Source: Nitriliruptoraceae bacterium
Lineage (GTDB): Bacteria; Actinomycetota; Nitriliruptoria; Nitriliruptorales; Nitriliruptoraceae
Direction of reading: 5' to 3'
Assembly (NCBI GenBank): GCA_003554005.1
Contig: PWEU01000399.1
Span: 1 to 15,920, forward strand
Length of the DNA stretch: 15,920 nucleotides
Both the position numbers and the translations under genes were made by a program. Under the pieces are notes generated by a model that was not told the origin of the DNA, ran no database searches, and saw only the letters and a list, made by a program, of their open reading frames with translations. This document shows positions 12,565 through 15,920 of the stretch, in pieces (within the stretch, counting starts at the first letter, position 1; each line of letters opens with the position of its first letter).

Positions 12565-14151
12565 GTGGAGCCGCGAGTCGGAGAGGTGCGACCTCCAACG
12601 GGAGGCGTCGCCCTGGGAGCCGGGTGGTCCCGGCCCTGCCCGCGTGCGCGGCACGCCACCCTCGCGGCCGAGGTGCGCTCCGGCTACGCGCTCGGAGAGC
12701 ACGACGATTCGTCGGCTCCAGGTGCCGACGCCACCATCGGCGTGTTGCCGGAGGCGCTGGCCGAGGCCGAGCGCTCGGTGCAGAGCCTCGCTGCGACCGA
12801 TCTCGACGACCTTCCTGACGCAGCCTTGGATGACCTGCTGCTCCGACTCCGCCGCCCGATCGCGCAGCTGGTGGCGCTCCGTTCCCGTGCGGCAGCGGCA
12901 TCGCAGACGCGGCGTCTCGCTGCCGCGCCCTCCGTGCCGACGGGTGCTGCCATCCGTGACCACCAGCGTCAGCTCGCCTCGGACCAGCAGATGAGTCCGT
13001 CCGACACGAAGCGGGAGATCGAGGCCGGGCGGGCTGCCCGCGACCATGGTGAGACCGGGGCCGCTTTCGCCGAAGGAGCGATCGGTCCCGAGCACGCCCG
13101 GATCATCGCCCGGGTGCTGCAGGCGCTGTCGCTGGAGCAACGGAACGAGGTCGAGCTGGAGCTCCTCGAGCTCGCTCGTCGACTCGATCCGGTCGCCTTC
13201 GGCCTGCGAGCGAGGTCCGTGCTCGCAAGGGAGACGCCGGCGGCCGCAGCCCAGGACGAGCGTCGCCAGCAGCTCGGGCGCAAGGTGTGTGCGACCGACA
13301 GTCCCGACGGCGGGTTCGCCTTCTCCGGCCTGCTCTACGGGGCGGCTGCCGAGCAGGCACGGGTCGCGCTCGACGCCTTCCGTCAACCGGACGCGCCCGG
13401 TGAGCATCGCTCCCCGGAGCAGCGCACCGCGGACGCCTTCGAGCAGTTGTGCGCCGCGGCGTTGCGGGTCGGGGAGGCGCCCACCACCCACGGCGTGCGT
13501 CCACACGTGATCGTCATCGTCGATGCGGAGCAGTTGGCTGCCTACCGGTCCGGTGAACGGGTCGCGGTCGGGCGGTTCGGCTGGTCCGGGCAACCGGTCA
13601 CGAGCCAGGAGTTCGGCTCGTTGCTCGCTGACAGCGATGTGACCCGAGTCGTGCTGGACGCGCACGGGACGCCGGTCGAAGCATCCGAGGCGGTGCGCAC
13701 CGTGCCGGTCGGCCTGTGGCGTTCGTTGGTCGTCCGGGATGGCGGGTGCACCTGGCCTGGGTGTGACGCTCCGGTGTCGTGGTGCGACGTGGCCCATGGC
13801 CACACCGCCTTCGCGGCCGACGGGCGGCTCTCGCCGGAGAACGCAGCCCTGCTGTGTCGTCGGCACCATCGCAGGTTCGACCGAGGGTTCCACCACATCA
13901 CGATCGTCGGTGGCGCCGTCTCCTACACCCGGGTGTCCACCGAGCAGAGCGACCGAACACCGCCGACGGTGAGCCGGCGTGGCGAACCTCCGCCCTCGCC
14001 GGGCGAAGGCGACCCCGATGGTCGAGGAAGCCCGGGGCCCTTGCGACGCCAGACAGGACGGGAGCCATCGGCTCCGCGAGGCTCGCCGGCATCCCTCAGC
14101 GGATCCGGTCCGTGGGAGCAGTCGGCCCTGCTCGGAGACGAGCAGCCGTAG
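12565..14151 (+). CDS. DUF222/HNH endonuclease domain protein (13E12-repeat type)
   Basis: Predicted nuclease of 528 residues. The helical DUF222 region (about 70-330) is followed by a C-terminal HNH module (about 385-440): C395-TWPG-C400, a WCDVAHGH segment with H411 and H413, then LLC431RRH434H435RRF, giving zinc-finger cysteines and the HNH metal site. The last 70 residues are Ser/Pro/Arg/Gly-rich and look disordered. GTG 12565 is chosen because GGGAG lies five bases upstream and the promoter -10 covers the more upstream ATGs. In M. tuberculosis many DUF222 (13E12) genes have SOS boxes, and this one too has a LexA box in its promoter. These families multiply in actinobacteria, and their role (self-mobility, DNA repair or defence) is unsettled. 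Confidence 0.86.
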   Translation: MEPRVGEVRPPTGGVALGAGWSRPCPRARHATLAAEVRSGYALGEHDDSSAPGADATIGVLPEALAEAERSVQSLAATDLDDLPDAALDDLLLRLRRPIAQLVALRSRAAAASQTRRLAAAPSVPTGAAIRDHQRQLASDQQMSPSDTKREIEAGRAARDHGETGAAFAEGAIGPEHARIIARVLQALSLEQRNEVELELLELARRLDPVAFGLRARSVLARETPAAAAQDERRQQLGRKVCATDSPDGGFAFSGLLYGAAAEQARVALDAFRQPDAPGEHRSPEQRTADAFEQLCAAALRVGEAPTTHGVRPHVIVIVDAEQLAAYRSGERVAVGRFGWSGQPVTSQEFGSLLADSDVTRVVLDAHGTPVEASEAVRTVPVGLWRSLVVRDGGCTWPGCDAPVSWCDVAHGHTAFAADGRLSPENAALLCRRHHRRFDRGFHHITIVGGAVSYTRVSTEQSDRTPPTVSRRGEPPPSPGEGDPDGRGSPGPLRRQTGREPSAPRGSPASLSGSGPWEQSALLGDEQP

Positions 14152-14200
14152 GCGGATGCTCGGATGCCGGAACGGCCGCGCCGGGTACGGGGGTGCAACG

Positions 14201-14228
14201 TCGCCGGTCGCGGTGATCCGCCCGGCGA
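14201..14228 (+). terminator. Terminator-like hairpin after the HNH gene
   Basis: Nested inverted repeats TCGCCGG/CCGGCGA (14201-14207, 14222-14228) and GCGG/CCGC (14210-14213, 14218-14221) around a TGAT loop form an 11-bp stem with a 2-base bulge. No T-run follows. The rest of the 184-bp gap (14152-14335) holds a TATCGT -10-like word at 14316 too close to the next start to be convincing, and nothing else I can name. Confidence 0.4.
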
Positions 14229-14335
14229 GGGTGCCTCCAGCGTGGCCGCTGTGTGCGTACCTGTCCGTCGCGTGCTCGTCGTCCGTACCCTCGCGAGCGC
14301 TCGGATCGGTTCCCCTATCGTCGGGAGGTACTGCC

Positions 14336-15265
14336 GTGGACACCTTCGTGGCGGCTACCGCGCTGCAACGTATCGATGTGACGGGCGCCGATCGCGCTCG
14401 CTACCTCGAGGACGTCACGACGCAGCACCTCGTCGAGGTGCCCGTCACCCACGTCCGCAGTGCCCTCGTGCTGGACCCTCACGGGGCACCGACGGCGATG
14501 TTCGACGTCGTCGTGCTCGGCGATCGTCTCGTGCTGCTGGTGCCGGACCAGGGGGTCAAGGAGCTGGTCATGGACGTGCTGGCGGCGCGGACCTTCCTGT
14601 CGGACGCACGGTTCACCGCGCGCGATGACCAGGTCGTGGCGGTGCGTGGTGACGACGCTGCTGAGGTCGTTGCCCGTGCAGGTCTGACCGTGGTCGAAGG
14701 TCGCTGCCGTCTCGCGGGGGACATCCTGATCGTCAGCCGCGCGGGTGGTGTCGATCTGTCGGGACCACCGGCCGCGGTCGAGGACGCGGTCGTTGCGCTG
14801 CAGGACGCTGGTGCGCTCCCGGGCGGCGCCGAGGAACTGGACACCTGGCGCATCTCGGCGGGAGAACCTGCATGGGGGAGGGAGGTCGCCCCGCCACACC
14901 TGCCCGAGGAGCTCGGGTTGCTCCCCACCCACGTGCACCTGGCCAAGGGCTGTTACCCCGGGCAGGAAGCCGTGGCACGGATGTGGATGCTCGGTCGGCC
15001 CCGGCGGCGGCTGGCCGTCGTCGAGCTCGACGGCGCCGTCGCCCCGGGATGGCGTACCGGGTCGGGCCGTGAGGTCGTCGAGGTGACGAGCGTCGCGCCG
15101 GGGGGGCATCGGGGACTGGCGTTCGTGCCGGCGGATGCGTCGGCCGGAGCGGTCTTCGGCGGAGCCGGCCAGCAGGAGCCGCAGGTGACCGTCGAGCGCC
15201 TCGTCGGGGACGATCCGACGCCACCGGGACATGACCCATCCATCGTGCGTCGTCGGGACAAGTAA
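14336..15265 (+). CDS. ygfZ: YgfZ/GcvT-like folate-binding protein (Fe-S cluster maintenance)
   Basis: Cytosolic tetrahydrofolate-binding protein related to the glycine-cleavage T protein and needed for full activity of certain iron-sulfur enzymes such as MiaB in E. coli. The 309 residues carry the diagnostic motif KGCYPGQE at 204-211 (C206), preceded by LPTHVHLA and followed by ARMWMLGRPRRRLA. The N-terminal folate-binding part includes DRARYLEDVTTQHL and a LDPHGAPTAMFDVVVL stretch. GTG 14336 is supported by GGGAGG seven bases upstream and by the natural N-terminus, whereas earlier in-frame codons run through the hairpin region. It converges with a peroxiredoxin gene, a setting that fits oxidative-stress and Fe-S protection. 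Confidence 0.93.
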   Translation: MDTFVAATALQRIDVTGADRARYLEDVTTQHLVEVPVTHVRSALVLDPHGAPTAMFDVVVLGDRLVLLVPDQGVKELVMDVLAARTFLSDARFTARDDQVVAVRGDDAAEVVARAGLTVVEGRCRLAGDILIVSRAGGVDLSGPPAAVEDAVVALQDAGALPGGAEELDTWRISAGEPAWGREVAPPHLPEELGLLPTHVHLAKGCYPGQEAVARMWMLGRPRRRLAVVELDGAVAPGWRTGSGREVVEVTSVAPGGHRGLAFVPADASAGAVFGGAGQQEPQVTVERLVGDDPTPPGHDPSIVRRRDK

Positions 15266-15282
15266 CGGGGTCCGGCTCCCGC

Positions 15283-15302
15283 GCCGGTGGCTGTCCACCG
15301 GC
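15283..15302. terminator. Bidirectional terminator-like hairpin between ygfZ and bcp
   Basis: GCCGGTGG-CTGT-CCACCGGC is a perfect 8-bp stem with a 4-base loop, 18 bases after the ygfZ stop. Outer arms ACGGG and CCCGT (15265-15269, 15303-15307) can extend it. It sits in the 172-bp convergent gap, which holds no gene. There is no T-run on either strand. Confidence 0.5.
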
Positions 15303-15437
15303 CCCGTGCTCGCGCGGCTGGGTTCGTACTCTCGCCAGGCCGCCGCGTTGCTGGCCGTCCGCTGCGGGCAGGACTGCCGCGTTGACCGTGCTCCGGGACG
15401 GGCGGCTGAAGGCCAACCGACCGCGCCCTCCCGTGGT

Positions 15438-15899
15438 TCAGAGCGCTCGGATGGCCTTGAGCACCGCGTCGGCGTGCTTCTTGGGCTGGATCTTCGGCCA
15501 GACGGCAGCGACCTTGCCGTCGGCGTCCACGAGGACCGATGAGCGGATGACCCCCTCGTACTCCTTGCCGTACATGCTCTTGACCCCCCAGGCGCCGTAG
15601 GTCCCGATCACCTCCTTCTCGGTGTCGGCCAACAGCCGGTGCGGAAGGTCGTGCTTGTTCGCGAAGGCCCGATGGCTGTCCACCGGATCCGGTGAGATGC
15701 CGAGGACGATGGCGCCGGCCTCCTCGAACTCCGACCACTGGTCACGGATACCGCAGGCCTGGGTGGTGCAGCCCGAGGTGTCGTCCTTGGGGTAGAAGTA
15801 CACGAGCACCGGCGCGCCTCGCAGCGCCTGCAGCGACACCTCCTGCCCATCCTGATCCTGCAGGGTGAAGTCCGGTGCCTCGTCGCCGATCTCGAGCAT
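15438..15899 (-). CDS. bcp: Peroxiredoxin, BCP/PrxQ type (thiol peroxidase)
   Basis: Thioredoxin-fold enzyme that reduces H2O2 and organic hydroperoxides with electrons from thioredoxin. The 153 residues match the family. The active site T41-SG-C44 carries the peroxidatic cysteine, and C49 in the same helix is the resolving cysteine, the PrxQ pattern (GCTTQAC). Arg119 in VIRSSVLVDADG completes the catalytic site. Other landmarks are APDFTLQDQDG, VLVYFYPKDDTSGC and ISPDPVDSHRAFANKH. ATG 15897-15899 has GGAG about seven bases upstream. It converges with ygfZ. No promoter can be judged because only 21 bases lie upstream. Confidence 0.96.
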   Translation of the reverse strand: MLEIGDEAPDFTLQDQDGQEVSLQALRGAPVLVYFYPKDDTSGCTTQACGIRDQWSEFEEAGAIVLGISPDPVDSHRAFANKHDLPHRLLADTEKEVIGTYGAWGVKSMYGKEYEGVIRSSVLVDADGKVAAVWPKIQPKKHADAVLKAIRAL

Positions 15900-15920
15900 G
15901 TCCTGTCTCCGTTCCGGGGG

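Noticed and set aside
12385..14343. Long minus-strand open frame (652 codons) opposite the HNH gene
   Set aside because: It would run through the tRNA-Leu and the LexA-box promoter, and its translation shows no recognisable motif. The + strand has clear DUF222/HNH motifs.

Overview
This is a very GC-rich window of ordinary, tightly packed bacterial chromosome. The strongest clue to origin is the run mazG, eno, ftsB/divIC, DUF501, ppx/GppA. That is the conserved core of the actinobacterial enolase locus (in Mycobacterium tuberculosis mazG, lpqU, eno, Rv1024, Rv1025, Rv1026). GTG starts, 4-base GTGA stop/start overlaps, TAnnnT -10 boxes and a mycobacterial-type LexA box agree with Actinomycetota. 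A deep-branching class such as Nitriliruptoria or Acidimicrobiia is possible, but the sequence does not settle this. No phage, insertion sequence, CRISPR array or rRNA was seen.

Layout. (1) 1-1386: the membrane permease of a zinc/manganese ABC importer, converging on a Fur-family regulator that is probably Zur. (2) 1591-8700, all on +: a parvulin-type lipoprotein foldase, MazG, a zinc-ribbon membrane protein of unknown role, enolase, the FtsB/DivIC divisome protein, a small S1-domain RNA-binding protein, a DUF501 protein and an Ppx/GppA phosphatase. (3) 8774-10839: a divergent pair, an MFS exporter (-) and an ArsR-like winged-helix regulator (+). They share a 104-bp gap holding four tandem 14-bp repeats that look like operators. 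(4) 10832-12421: a CoA-type Nudix hydrolase fused in frame to a YjeF_N (NAD(P)H-hydrate epimerase-like) domain with altered active-site motifs, then a tRNA-Leu(UAA) on the other strand. (5) 12491-14151: a DUF222/HNH nuclease behind a near-consensus promoter whose spacer is a LexA (SOS) box. (6) 14336-15899: YgfZ (folate-dependent Fe-S maintenance) converging on a BCP/PrxQ peroxiredoxin.

How the parts work together. The central block joins glycolysis (Eno), nucleotide and polyphosphate/(p)ppGpp housekeeping (MazG, Ppx/GppA), secreted-protein folding and septum assembly. The two ends deal with metals and redox damage. Most genes are housekeeping. The items most worth a second look are the Nudix-YjeF_N fusion, the 14-bp operator array, the SOS-controlled HNH gene with its corrected start, the repeats in the enolase promoter, and the only leucine TTA codon I noticed, which lies in the gene next to the tRNA that reads it.
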